Shown in pieces: positions 34,616 through 45,625 of a DNA stretch of 64,000 nt. Under the pieces are notes generated by a model. The model did no database searches and was not told the origin of the DNA. It saw only the letters and a program-made list of their open reading frames with translations. Location: the NCBI GenBank assembly GCA_021292165.1, contig JAHFWL010000287.1, positions 1 to 64,000 on the forward strand. Reading direction: 5' to 3'. The translations under genes and the position numbers were made by a program. How positions within the stretch are numbered: position 1 is the first letter of the stretch; the number at the start of each line of letters is the position of its first letter. The DNA is from Shinisaurus crocodilurus. Taxonomy: Eukaryota > Chordata > Lepidosauria > Squamata > Shinisauridae.

Positions 34616-34635
34616 GAGAGGTCAGCTGACCTCTC
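34616..34635. repeat. 20-bp perfect palindrome at the LINE 3' end
   Basis: GAGAGGTCAGCTGACCTCTC lies immediately after the LINE tail. Confidence 0.9.
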
Positions 34636-35004
34636 ATGGGAGCCCTGCGGCTGGGACATAAGGCAGGAGCGAGTGAGTAAGAAGAAATGGTGGCAGCTGA
34701 CAGTGCTCTCAGCGGGTTGCTCTAGAGAGCCCTGCAAGTTGCTCCCTTGCTGCGGCCACAGTGGGAGAACGGCAGGTGGGGCTTTCCAAAGCACTTGCTG
34801 GAGGCAGCAGCAGGCTCTTCTGGCAGGGTCAGGGGTCAGGAGAGTGGTACAATTCACCACTCTTCCTGTTTCGTCATCTGATGTGGGCGCATCAGCCCAT
34901 GTAATGGTAAGGCCAGTGCTGTGTGCCAGTGGCTGAGGCTATGATGCCAACATAAAGCCCAAATCGCATGATACTATAGATTGCTGTATTGGCGTAGGAA
35001 AGGA
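34636..35004. other. Flank with inverted partner of 30183-30238
   Basis: 34638-34690, read on the minus strand (CACTCGCTCCTGCCTTATGT and following), resembles 30183-30238 (CTTGCTCGCTCCTGCCTTGT). The LINE body is thus bracketed by inverted copies of a short unknown sequence. Nothing else recognised. Confidence 0.5.
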
Positions 35005-35336
35005 GTGCTGAACCTCTTTCAGTCTGAGGGCCCAAATCCATTTTGGAGAAGCTTTCGGGGGGGGACAGGACATTCTAGTGGTGGGCAGAGCCAAGGCAAA
35101 GGCGGTGGGGCCAAAGTATCAAAAATACAAGCATATTTTAGCTTAAAGCACCTACTGCCAGTAACTAAGGAGAAGCATTTTAACCTTTCAGATTGGGGGA
35201 GGGGGGAAATGGCACAAACCACCAAACAATCAGTGGTTAGGGGAAAAGGCTTGGCCATCTCTGGAACCCTGGATGGCCAGAATTGGATCAGGAGGGCTGG
35301 ATTTGGTCCGAGGGCCTGAGGTTTCCCACCCCTGAT
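35005..35336. mobile_element. Possible hAT MITE
   Basis: The right end GAGGTTTCCCACCCCTG has the common hAT terminal form; the left part GTGCTGAACCTCTTTCAGTC resembles the end of 21760-22066. Target duplications not resolved. Confidence 0.35.
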
Positions 35337-35979
35337 GTAGCAACTCATTAGATGGTGTACTGAAACATTTAGGGCACAAGCCTGTGGCCCTCTGACCTTG
35401 CCTGGGGGGCCATAGGATAGGGCATAGTCGCTGCTGCAATCTTGGAAATCCCTTCCGAGGTCACAGTGTGCAGTCTGCCCACAGAGAGCCCTCTCCCCCC
35501 TGCCTCACAGCCGGCGCGGTTCTTTCCACTCTTGCTGGGAACCAAAGACAGAAGATCATCATTGGTTCTGGCTGGGGAGGGGAGGAGCAAGGCATCACTG
35601 GCTTCTGAGAAATCCAGGTGGTGCCTCAGCCTTTGCGCCTCAGGAGAAGGTGTAAACCATATAGACAGCTGAAATCAGCCGTCTAAATGTTTTTGAGGAT
35701 GAAGGAAGCACAGTCGCAATTGGATGTCTGTAATCCTCCGAGTTCAGAGAGTTATGGGCAGCTGCATTGGATGGGGCTGCGTGAGAGACATTTTTTAAAA
35801 AATGTCATCTTTCTTCACACCTTAAAATCACATGTGATTCTGTCTCATCATCAGTAGCATGGGTTTAGTCACTTCTTCCTTGAGACATTTCATTTTATAT
35901 AATTGTCACCTTGGTTCGGATGTAATGACATCCAACCTTTATTTACTTTAAATAAATAAATAAATAAATAAATACGCAA
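35337..35979. other. Unrecognised, with an AAAT microsatellite
   Basis: Nothing recognised except (AAAT)n near 35948-35975. Confidence 0.4.
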
Positions 35980-36260
35980 ACCTGTTGTTTCCTCTTGTGC
36001 TTGACAGCAATCATTATCTAGTCACCCATTATTGCCTTCTGTGGAATGCTCTGGTCCTACATTCTTAAATATTTTTCTTCTCTATACCTATGCTTTTAAG
36101 TCACGTTGTAAAATGTTTGGGTGGCTGGCTTTGGCTGAATAAGTGGATTAAAATGTAATTGATGACATTTCTGCACAGGCATATTTTATAAGTACTGTAA
36201 CAACTAATATGCTTCATGCTGCAGGCCTCCTTAGTTTTGCCTCATTGTCAATGAAGTGAG
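35980..36260 (+). repeat. Local duplication, copy A
   Basis: Matches 37018-37300 in direct orientation, from GTTGTTTCCTCTTGTGC through AATCATTATCTAGTCACCCA and CAGGCATATTTTATAAGTAC, with moderate divergence and small indels. Confidence 0.85.
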
Positions 36261-36289
36261 CATACACCACCACACAACCTTTTTATTTT

Positions 36290-37016
36290 ACCGCTGCCAC
36301 TTTATACTGTGACACAGCTGCCTCTGCCTCACCTGCCCCACACTTATGGAAGCCCGCAGTAGCAAGTTGGTCAGGTCTTTCAGCCACTTTACTCTTTTGG
36401 TTTTATACAGCTCCCTTGCACGAGCAATGAGCATTTATACTCAGGCCCCGCACCCAGGTCACCTCAGGTATCCTGCTTGCCCCTCACCTGGGATTCACAG
36501 AAGATGTTCAGCCTCTTACACTCAGGCTCCCCTTTCCAGTCCCTTAGAGACACACCAGCAGTAGCCTGGAACCCTCCCCTCCCCTCACAAGCCTTTGGCC
36601 CCAACTGCCTCTGCTAACTAGGGTAATGACCCGAATACTGTTATTTCCCTTGCTGCCACCTTTCTCCTCACAGATTATTCTCAGATGTGTGTGTGTTCCT
36701 TCCCTTAGTCACTCCCATGCTAAGGGTTAACAGTTAAACAAAATACATTTATTTTCTTACAGGTGGAAACAAGATACATTCAGGTGCTGGCTTAGCTCAA
36801 AACACGGCCAATATTTCCATTCCAGGCTGAGGTAACTCCTCTAGCCTCCACTATTGATTCGGAGTCCATTTCTAGATGTCTCCCCATTCCACCCTCCGCC
36901 CACACGCTCTGCTCCGCAGCCTGTCACAGCTCTCTGTCCCTCGCCAGCATTCCGAGTGCTGTGATTGGCTCTGCACTCTCAGGCAGGGAGAGGCGGAACT
37001 CCAGATGTCCATCACA
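36290..37016 (-). mobile_element. Candidate solo LTR (minus orientation)
   Basis: On the minus strand the block begins TGTGATGGACATCTGGAGTT, has a polyadenylation signal AAAATAAATG (about 36750) and GAGTATAAATGCTC, a TATA-like motif (about 36433). Promoter-like and poly(A)-like sites suggest an LTR, but the second end and target duplication are not clear. Confidence 0.35.
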
Positions 37017-37017
37017 C

Positions 37018-37300
37018 ACTGTTGTTTCCTCTTGTGCTCCCTTCTGGGAGCTTGACAACAATCATTATCTAGTCACCCATTACTGCCTTCTGTAGAATGC
37101 TCTGCTCTCTACATTCTTAAAGATTTCTCCATGCCTATTTAAGTCACTTTGTAAAATGTTTGGGTGGCTGTCTTTGGCTGAATAAGTGGATTAAAATGCT
37201 TGACATTTCTACACAGGCATATTTTATAAGTACTGTAACTATTAACTAATAGGTTTCATGCGGCAGACCTCCTTAGTTTCACCTCAGTCTCAATCAAGTG
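37018..37300 (+). repeat. Local duplication, copy B
   Basis: Second copy of 35980-36260, with an extra CCCTTCTGGGAG near 37040. Confidence 0.85.
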
Positions 37301-37986
37301 TGTATTTGTATTTACTTGGAAGTAATTCCCATTGACCCCACTGATAGCTAAAGCTATCACTCACTCCTCCTTCTTCCAACCTCCTCCGTCTCCCACGGGC
37401 AGCAATTGCTGAGCAATGGTGATGACAAGCCTCTGATCTTGGACTGAAGTGCGCTGCACTTTCAGTTCAAGAGAAGAAACTGGATGTTCCGCATACATCT
37501 GCTTTCCTTAAATTAGATTGAGCTTCAATCCAATTTAGATATAGCAACCAGCCAGCCAGACTGGTTAGCAACTAGGATTCTTCTCCCTTGGAAAGAGAAT
37601 GTGGTGTGGTTCAAAACAAAATAAACTCCATACACTGCTCTGTAGTGGCTGCTCTGTCACTGAGGAAGCTGCTCTGTCACTATAAGATACCGGTTTCTCT
37701 TGGGCAGGTGGGAGGGTGGCACGGATCGGGTAGCATGCTGGAGTCTGGAGGGAGAACAATGGTGACGCAGTGTGGCAGTTCCACAGTTCTAAGAGAGGAG
37801 AGGGTGTAGAAGTAAATTTTGTTCAGGCTTCAGTTTAACAGAAAGGCCTGGAAGGGCAAGTCAGATCGTTCCTTGCTTGACCTTCCATGAACAATCCTGA
37901 GGGCAAATCACTCATCCCGTTGTGCCTAGCCTCTGCTCTGTTATGCTAAAGACTACTGTGAGCCATATCCCGCTTGCAAAAGACTA
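37301..37986. other. No recognised feature
   Basis: Only short MITE-like scraps (ACTTGGAAGTAATTCCCATT at 37315). Nothing else recognised. Confidence 0.4.
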
Positions 37987-38100
37987 CTGATTCATAGATT
38001 TCATAGATCATAGAGTTGGAAGGAGCCTACAAGGCTATCGAGTCTAACCCCCTGCTCAATGCAGGGAACTAGAGGAGGGTCCTCCCATCCAAGTAAGTCA
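37987..38100 (-). mobile_element. CR1-type 3' end with 5S-like junction
   Basis: TCATAGATTTCATAGATCAT then AGAGTTGGAAGGAGCC, AACCCCCTGCTCAATGCAGG, then CCTCCCATCCAAGTAA. This is a minus-strand CR1 3' end that begins to enter the 5S-like block and then stops. Confidence 0.75.
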
Positions 38101-38117
38101 TGATGACTGGAAGATGG

Positions 38118-38196
38118 GCAATGTCTGACCTTTTGTCAGACCTAGGTGTTTCCTTTTGGAATTGTCTTGTTTAGTTGTACTGACTCATTGTTACCT
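38118..38196 (+). repeat. LTR-like segment, left copy
   Basis: 79 bases from GCAATGTCTGACC to GTTACCT match 42550-42628 with one difference noticed. Continuity with the TATA part is broken by the (ATC)n tract and the inserted repeats. Confidence 0.75.

Positions 38197-38241
<45 letters not shown>
38197..38241. repeat. (ATC)n microsatellite
   Basis: About 15 ATC units at the junction with the LINE fragment; probably the tail of that LINE. Confidence 0.95.
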
Positions 38242-38245
<4 letters not shown>

Positions 38246-38259
38246 TATCCATGATCCAC

Positions 38260-38935
38260 GAGATGTTTGGACTGGATTTTTGGAACCCCACTGCTCAGGT
38301 ACAACCCAATACCTAAGAGTCAGTGAGGTATTGTCTGATTATGCAGCTAGTACCTAGTAGTGCTACTTTTTGCAACTGTTCTAGCGTGATCTTATCAATA
38401 CCAATTGCACTCTAGTGCTTTTTCAACCCTTTTGGGATTGCCCCTAATGCTCCTATCACTACTGGAATCACTGTTGTTCTTTTCTCCCAGAGACGCTGTA
38501 CTTCAATTTTCAAATCCTGGTATTTTGTGATCTTTTCAATCTCTTTTTCTTCTACCTGGCTATCACCTGGGATCGCCACATCAATCAACTTAACTAATTT
38601 TTTCTCAATCACAGTGATGTCTGGGGTATTGTGCTCGAGCTTCTTACCAGTTTGGATTTTAAAGTCCCACAAGATCTTAACCGTCTTTCCTTCATTCTCA
38701 ACCACCTTTTCAGGTTTATGTTCCCACCAGTATTTTGCAGATGGTATCTCATAGTTCTTGCACAAATTCCAATGTAGCATTGCCGCAACATGGTTATGGC
38801 GTCCTTCGTAATCAATCTGTGTGATCTTACTGCATCCACTAATAATATGATCTTTTGTCTCATCCATTTCTTTACAGAGCGAGCCTACATTTACTATCCG
38901 TTCCAGTTTTTTCAATTTTTACTCTAATTACATTG
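38260..38935 (-). mobile_element. R4/R2-type LINE C-terminal fragment
   Basis: A 167-codon open piece on the minus strand (38412-38915) reads CSKITQIDYEGRHNHVAAML, then KYWWEHKPEKVVEN, PDITVIEKKLVKLIDVAIPG and EKITKYQDLKIEVQRLWEKR. PD...DVA.PGD followed by EKI.KY resembles the restriction-like endonuclease of R2/R4-type LINEs, which lies after the RT. RT is absent; the 5' part is truncated at about 38935. The clade call is inference. Confidence 0.6.
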
Positions 38936-39010
38936 GTCCAAAGTGCTTGCTCTCTTGTGCAGCAAATATAAGTCCTTCCATCTCCTTTTTTAGGGTCCCA
39001 GTTTTTAGCC

Positions 39011-39083
<73 letters not shown>

Positions 39084-39180
39084 TCTATACTGCCCCACAG
39101 CGGAGATTCTCTGGACGGTTTACAACAATTGATAAAATACAATAAAATACATTATAAAATACAAACAACAATAAAAAATA
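39011..39180 (-). repeat. (TTA)n microsatellite plus L2-like LINE tail
   Basis: About 24 TTA units run into TTTCTATACTGCCCCACAGC and an AAAATACA-rich stretch, the complement of an L2-like 3' end. Confidence 0.75.
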
Positions 39181-39252
39181 TCATAAAAATTCATTACAGA
39201 AGTTCAAATAACTAAAACAAGTTAATACAACTAGGCTTGCAGCTGACAACTG

Positions 39253-39253
<1 letters not shown>

Positions 39254-39289
<36 letters not shown>
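39254..39289. repeat. (AC)n microsatellite
   Basis: About 18 uninterrupted CA dinucleotides. Confidence 0.95.
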
Positions 39290-39292
<3 letters not shown>

Positions 39293-39435
39293 CTTCCATT
39301 AGCAACTAATGCCCAAGGTCTTAAAATAAGACTCTGGACAGTTGTTTTGAAAAATGTGAAGAACATATGCAAGTTAATGCCCAACACAAAACTATGTCCA
39401 CATATTAGGGGGCTGGATATGCAGAATGGTTTACT

Positions 39436-39745
39436 TATATTTATTTCTTTATTATATTTATACCCCGCCTTTTTTCCTGCAGGGGACCCAAGGCAGCTTA
39501 CATAATCCTCCTCCTCCTCTCCATTTTATTCTCACAACAACCCTGTGAGGTAGGTTAGGCTGAGAGTCAGTGACTGGCCCAAAGTCACCCAGTGAGTTTC
39601 ATGGCCGGGTGGGGACTAGAACCCGGATCTCCCGAGTCCCAGTCCAACACTCTCACCACTACGCCACACTGGCAGGGACTAGAACCCGGATCTCCTGAGT
39701 CCCAGTCCAACACTCTCACCACTATGCCATACTTATAGGCTAAGT
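39436..39745 (-). mobile_element. tRNA-derived SINE (type 2) with duplicated head
   Basis: Complete minus-strand copy (TTTATTATATTTATACCCCG tail to ACGCCACACTGGC head). The head segment GGGACTAGAACCCGGATCTC through CTCACCACTA is then repeated once more (about 39674-39725). Confidence 0.8.
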
Positions 39746-40080
39746 AAGTAATTTGAACTTGTGTATATTTAGCCTACCATCTTCCCTGAACACAAGGGCA
39801 GTAGTAATATCAAGTTTTAAAAACATTTTAAAGTCACAATCCTAAGTACATTTACTTGGAAGTAAATCTCACTGAAATCACAGGGACTGAAGTAAACATG
39901 TTTAGGATACTGCCAGTTTTCCCAATAACTGTACTGTTTAGAAGATTTAGCATGGTAAGTTAAGAACTTTGTTCCATGATAGAAGTTAGTTTTAAATCCC
40001 ATGACTCATCAGCTGCACTTATATTTGATGCTGCAAATCCTACACTGTGCTGATTCTCTTTGCCACGGAAAACTTTTCAG

Positions 40081-40113
40081 TATAAATTGAAGTGTCTCCC
40101 TTTCGTTCTTGTT
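40081..40113 (+). promoter_or_regulatory. LTR-like TATA segment of the ERV
   Basis: TATAAATTGAAGTGTCTCCC and the following 13 bases match 42634-42666 with one base changed, then diverge. Confidence 0.6.
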
Positions 40114-40799
40114 TTAGAGATGAAGAAAATTTCCTATAGGACTGTATGCATGTCTGTGAAAGTATGATTGTTAGATTTATGAGCTGTTGACCAGGGCTGG
40201 GACTAAAGCGGAAGCTGCCTCAACAGACGGACCCTTTTCCCTTTCCCCCAATTTGCCCAGTACCCATGGTTTTACCGTGTGGTAAAGGCACATCTTCCTA
40301 AAACCCCACTGATGAGTGTGCATAAGTCACTGACCAGTTCTGGGACTTAAGCTGAGCCAAGACAGTTTGAACAGGTTGCAAGGGGAAACCCAGTGACCAA
40401 CAGTGTTTCAAATGCAAGTGGGCTCAGTGGAACCTCATGACCCAGTGATGTGTGACTGTTCATGAATCTGCTGACCAGGACTAGGACTTAAACCACACAC
40501 TAAACCAGTGTGTGGTGGAACCCTGTGTCCCAGTGGAGCAACTACATCCCTTTCTCGCTTCCAAGACTATAAGTCCCATTTGAAGTCATAAGACTGACTG
40601 AGCCAACATAAAGGGGATTGTGCCGAAGTCTGAAGACTGAGTGAGCAGATCAAGGAGATTATGCCTGCAGTGATTGTGCCGCAGTTGGAAGACTGAGCGA
40701 GCCAATCAAGGTGCTGAGCCGCTGTCTGAGACTCAAATGAGGAACATCCCTCAACAAGTTTTCCCTAGACTAGACAGTGCCCTGCATTAGTGTGAGGAA

Positions 40800-41880
40800 T
40801 GGGTGTGTGTGTGCAAGATCAAAGGAGATCCCCCCAAGGGAATGCCGGCATGTTATAGGTACACACCTTATGGCCATAGGTATGTATGTAAATTTCTCAA
40901 GAAATGGAATGTCATGACAAAGGATGATCTTAGTAAACAGTTCCCATTGGGAGGAACGTTTGACTTGGGACAGGATAGTGCACTTAACGGGAGCGCTCGA
41001 GTCACGAGGAAGTAAGGTACCTCAGACTCAATGGGAAGTGTGTTTTGGTATAAAGAAACTTCAAAACGCGTGCATGAATCCAAGCTTAGAAGCTTGAAAG
41101 ATTCAAATAAAAAAATTAAAAGATCAACTAAAATTTAAGCAGGCCTGCAGCTGATCACCACCATCGGCTCCTTTATATCCATTGCTAGCAAAGAAATGAA
41201 TTTTTAGAGAAAGAAGAGCAAGATCCTGCAGATGCTTATCCTTACCCAACCCCTACATGAGACCCCAAGATGCAAATGAAAGTAGAAGGTTTTCACATAA
41301 TGATACTGAAACTACCCCAGTGGCCACGCCTTCGCCCTACCCACCTCTGCCTAGTCTGAAAGAGCAGTTAATAGAGAGAACTAGATACCCATCGCCTCCA
41401 GCATATGCTTCAACACTCATTGACCCTACTACTCTGCAATTCAGGAAAATTAAGAACCCAGAGGCAACACCCTCACCTGGCTCTGTCCCTTCTCAAGGAC
41501 TTTTGGCAACCCCAAATTATGGGTCGGTCACCTTGGCACCACTAAGACAGGTACCTGCAGGAGATGGGACTCTAGTGGTTGTCCATGCCCCATGGACACC
41601 TAGAGATTTAAGGAATATGGTAAAAGAATTTCCTAACGTGCAAGAAGAACCAGTCAAATTCAAGGAAGAATTAGAGACTGTGATTACTTGCTATAGCTAT
41701 AACCCTACCTGAGCAGACTTAAATCAATTACTTAGGCTTGTTCTGCCAACAGAAGTCTTGAGAAAGATTAAAAAGAAAAAAAGTGAATGGCCAGTAACAG
41801 ACCCAGGGTTTAGTGATCCTGATAAACTGATAGAGATGTGTATGAAATTACTTGATGCCCTTCTATGAGAAATCAGAGTC
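40800..41880 (+). pseudogene. gag-like remnant of the ERV
   Basis: Two open pieces (40803-41015 and 41257-41712) with a continuation after an in-frame stop at 41710. The first looks like a matrix-type segment, the second has a proline-rich stretch followed by a capsid-like start (WTPRDLRNMVKEFPN). Structural-protein role is inferred from family resemblance. Broken by stops. Confidence 0.6.
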
Positions 41881-42169
41881 AAAGCAAAGAAGTTAATGTT
41901 CTACAAATAGAGGGCTTCAGCAATGAAATATTCTAGAGATGCCCATACCACAGTAGTGAAACCTAAAACTGACTAGATCAAGATTAATAATTGTAAATGG
42001 AACAAGAGTTGCCAGCTGACTATGTGGACAAGTTAAAAGAAATATTTTTGAGATTTTTGAGAATAAGAGATCCCAAGAAGTGCGGTGTGTGCGGTGTGGC
42101 AGGCTTATAACATTGGTAAACCTGTAAGCAACCAAAATGAGCACGCAACCCCACCCTAGAGACCTTTTG

Positions 42170-42606
42170 TAAATATACCAATTGATTTTATTGAAATACC
42201 TAAGTGTTGTTCCTATCAATATGTGCTTGTAGTTATTTGTATGTATTCTAAACGGGTTGAAGCATACCCTTGTGTGAGGGCTGACACCACAGCAGTAAGC
42301 AAGAAATTGCCAAAAGAGCTGATCCCCAGATTCAGAATACCTTGCTCCATAAACAGTGACAGGGGATCACATTTTACTGGACAGATGGTAAAAGAAGTGT
42401 GCAAGGCATTACAAGTCCAGCAACATTTCCATTGCCCGTATTATCCACAATCTGCAGGAGCTATAGAAAGACATAATAGAATACTGAAAAGCAAACTGGT
42501 CAAAATATGTGCAGAGATGGGACTAAAATGGCCAGATGCACTTCCCATAGCAATGTCTGACCTTTTGTCAAACCTAGGTGTTTCCTTTTGGAATTGTCTT
42601 GTTTAG
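42170..42606 (+). pseudogene. Integrase-like remnant of the ERV
   Basis: Open piece of 127 codons (42223-42606) plus upstream sequence. Catalytic-core landmarks are visible: an Asp before the KYVLV-like strand, NSDRGSHF with the second Asp, and GAIERHNR with the Glu. Zinc-binding N-terminus is missing and the end fuses straight into LTR-like sequence. Confidence 0.75.
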
Positions 42607-42740
42607 TTGTACTGACTCATTGTTACCTGATTGTATAAATTGAAGTGTCTCCCTTTGGTTCTTGTTGGCATTCCTGACTGTGCTCAGATGCCATCCGTGA
42701 ATTCACTAATAAACTTTCCTCTCTAAGAACCTCTCTAAAA
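42550..42740 (+). repeat. LTR-like right end of the ERV
   Basis: Contains the 79-base match to 38118-38196, TTGTATAAATTGAAG (TATA) and ACTAATAAACTT (poly(A) signal). About 190 bp, short for a retroviral LTR, probably deleted. Confidence 0.55.
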
Positions 42741-43404
42741 CACAATGTAGTAGATCAATTTTTCCACAACAAGGGGCAGCCCCTCCTCATCACCCACCAG
42801 CCGTGGCTTTGTCTCAGGTGGAGGGGGGATTGTGGCAGTCAGTGGAGGTGGGTTGCTGTAAGAAAGCAAAGTGCTGCAAGCAACGCATCTGTGCAAGGCA
42901 AGCAGCGAGCCCCCACTCAGCTTTGCGATGGTTGGGATGGTGGCTGCGACTGCAGTTGGGACTGGAGAGCAGTGGTGACCTTCTGGCCCCAATCTGCCAC
43001 TCTTCCAGATTGGCTGCCTGAACGGATACTTCAGTCTGCCTCATGAGAGGGACGGCCCTCATCCTATGGCATCAGCAATGCCTGGGCCCAGCGGTTGGAA
43101 GACTTAAGGCTTGCTGGATTTACTAGTATTTTATTAGAACCCTGGGACCCACCAACCAGAGGCAGGTGCAAAATAGTGGCTTGGCCAGGCTGACAGATGC
43201 TACAGATTAAGCAACAAAGTGCCTCTTGAGTACAAGCACAGCACAGGAATTTGTGGTCAGAACCAAGCTCTCAAGTCCCTCCACAGAAAAATCCACTCTG
43301 GTTTTCCCACAAGTGTTCTTTTTCAGTGACCCTAATTTGTGTGGCAGGGGGGGGGGCTTTTTAGTTGCTGGTATTGTTTGACAAGTAGGAGTCAGAAATT
43401 CTTG
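42741..43404. other. No recognised feature
   Basis: GC-rich stretch at 42780-43080 with chance open frames on both strands; a G-run near 43350. Nothing recognised. Confidence 0.4.
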
Positions 43405-43835
43405 CCGATCAATTTATTAAATTTATTTATTTACTACATTTCTATACGGCCCAATAGCCAAAGCTCTCTGCACAGTTTACAAAAGTTAACCCCCCAAAAT
43501 ACAACACGATAAAATATAAAACCTTTACAAGTTTAAAACTGCATAAAACCAAAGGAAAAACAGAGTAAAAGCAGCTGTGTAAAGATATAAAATGCAATAA
43601 CACATTTACGAACAAGGCTGAAGGACTAAAAAGCCTGGGAAAATAAAAAGGTCTTCACCTGGCTCCAAAAAGACCACAATGCAGGCACCAGGCAAGCCTC
43701 TCTGGGGAAGGCATTCCAAATCAGGGTGCCATCATTGAAAATGCCCTCTCCTTACTAGCCACGTGCCTCACCTCATTTGGCAGGGGCTCCTAGAGAAGGG
43801 ACTCTGAAGATGATTTTAGGGTTCAGACAAGTATA
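43405..43835 (-). mobile_element. L2-like LINE 3' end
   Basis: ATTTATTTACTACATTTCTA then TACGGCCCAATAGCC, an AAAACC-rich UTR, then AAAAGGTCTTCACCTGGCTC and CAAGCCTCTCTGGGGAAGGC. Same family as 56045-56450. Confidence 0.7.
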
Positions 43836-44587
43836 TATCTACTGCAAATCATCCAGAGATCTACAAGTAGATGCTGATCTGCCTTTTCCCCATCACTGTC
43901 TTAGTCCAAACTCTAAATACTTGTGACACTTGCATCATTCAGGAGGTACATCATCTCAGTAAATAAATAAAAAGTAGTCCATGAAAAACCTGACATACCA
44001 CATATATTTATAGAGCCTCATGTTGAGATTTCTTTTTTGAAGGGCTAGTACCATCAATACCAGTTTCAAGACTTTGAAGGTGCTTGTGCAAGGCACCGTT
44101 GTGCTGGAAGAGGTGGGGTGTGCAAACCAAGAATTATCTCAAGTTACTTCTGGTCTTGAAGGCTCTGTGCAAAATGAGAATGGGAGTGTGGTTGGGAGGC
44201 TGTGCCCTTTGGAGGCCGTGGGGCACTGGCAAATGCCTGACCTCTCCATCCTCTGGAGCCTGCCTTAATTGCCTTGTATTGGGAACTCCCTTCCTTGTTT
44301 CTGTTTTTGAGATTCTAGTGTAATGATGCCACCTTGTGTCTAGCAAGAGAATAACAATTTCTGTTGTTTGTTGCGTCTTTCACACTCAAATATAGAGAAA
44401 ACATGCATTTAATAACAAATGGCTATGAACCATAGATGTGGTGTGTGTATCATCTCTGCCTAAGCCATACTTTCCCCTTACAATTTCCTTTCCAGCAGGC
44501 GCTTATGCAGACCACCAGTGTCCTGCTGCTGCAATTGCATTTTAAACACCATAGTTTGGGATTTGGCCTGAGAACAGCTCAAAAGGA
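43836..44587. other. No recognised feature
   Basis: Nothing recognised; chance frames only. Confidence 0.4.
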
Positions 44588-44935
44588 AACTTAAGAACGT
44601 AAAAAGAGCCATGCTGGATCATACCAAAGGTCTATCTAGTCAAGCATTCTGTTCCTACAGTGGCCAACCAGATGCCTATGCGAGGCCCACAAGTAGGATA
44701 TGGGCACAACTGCACCCTCTCGGCCAGTTCCCCAGCAACTGGTATACAGTGGCATACAGCCTCTGATACTCAGGGTAGTATATATATAGTCATCAGAACT
44801 AGTAGCCATTGATTGCCTTACCTCCATGAATTTGTGTAATTCCTTTTAAAGCCATCCAAATTGGTGGCCATTACTACATCTTGTGGTAGCCAATTCCATA
44901 GTTTAACTTACAAGTTTGGCATACTACTGATCTTG
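44588..44935 (-). mobile_element. CR1-like LINE 3' fragment, GCTGGATCAGACC family, longest copy
   Basis: GAGCCATGCTGGATCATACC, GTGGCCAACCAGATGCCTAT, then CCATGAATTTGTGTAATTCC, GGTGGCCATTACTACATCTT and AATTCCATAGTTTAACTTAC. On the minus strand the last part reads like the end of a CR1-type ORF (KLWNWLPQDVVMATN-like). Confidence 0.6.
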
Positions 44936-45429
44936 AGCATTTTATCATGCCAACTATCTAAACCGCTTGATTAATGCATGACCAACATTTTAGTAAATTT
45001 GAATGGCTGTTTGTCTATAATTTTTTTTTAATTAAGAACATGAACTTCAGCCATGCTGGCTCCAGGTTTTTTGGACGGGAGGTCTTGGGCCACATGCTCT
45101 CAGTTGGCCCCTCTCCTTGAATGTGCCTACCTCCCCACAGTTACTGCTGGTTATTCACTTGCCTGTCTCTCTGGGCTCAACTGCATCACCTCCCAGTATC
45201 CTCTCACTGCTTGCTTGCTGAAAGAGAGCAGGTGAATGGACAGTGACAGCAAGGAGGAGGAGCAGGAGAGCAAGGAGTCTCCAGGGACTGGCAATAGGCC
45301 CCCTGCAGAGGAGTGGGCCTCGACAGGTGCCCAATGATGCTGACCCCTGATGCCAGTTCTGACCCTAAGCATATTTAGTCAGAAGCAGATACGTCTGTGT
45401 TCCTTGATACTTAGGGCCAATTACACTCT

Positions 45430-45625
45430 GACCTGGTTTGCATGACCAAACAAGCCACTGTTGCTCAAACAAGGCAAGGTGGCTTGTTGTGAGTTGCGAT
45501 ACATGTCGGCATGTGCTGGACATGATTTGCATAATCACTTGCCTGGCCATGGCTTACAGTCTCGCCTGAACCCAGGTGACATGGCTTGTTGGAGGGTTAA
45601 ACAAACCTCAAATAACCCATGTAGT
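45430..45625. mobile_element. Inverted-repeat MITE, relative of 1672-1925
   Basis: CTGGTTTGCATGACC at the left and AATAACCCATGTAGTTATTTGAAG near the right recall 1672-1925; TGGCTTGTTG occurs in both halves. Confidence 0.45.

Larger units (their letters stand above)
38118..42740 (+). mobile_element. Decayed endogenous retrovirus, internally deleted and interrupted
   Basis: Retroviral pieces lie in order on the plus strand: a short LTR-like piece (38118-38196), an approximately 1.9-kb block of other repeats, a second LTR-like piece starting at TATAAATTGAAGTG (40081-40113), a gag-like region (about 40800-41880), an integrase-like region (about 42170-42600) and a right LTR-like end (42550-42740) with a TATA box and AATAAA. 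Protease, RT, RNase H and env are missing. Frame breaks are present in every coding part. The gag and integrase look gammaretrovirus-like; that is inference. Confidence 0.7.

Noticed and set aside
38947..39132. Poly-leucine open frame, signal-peptide-like
   Set aside because: Translation of the TTA microsatellite.
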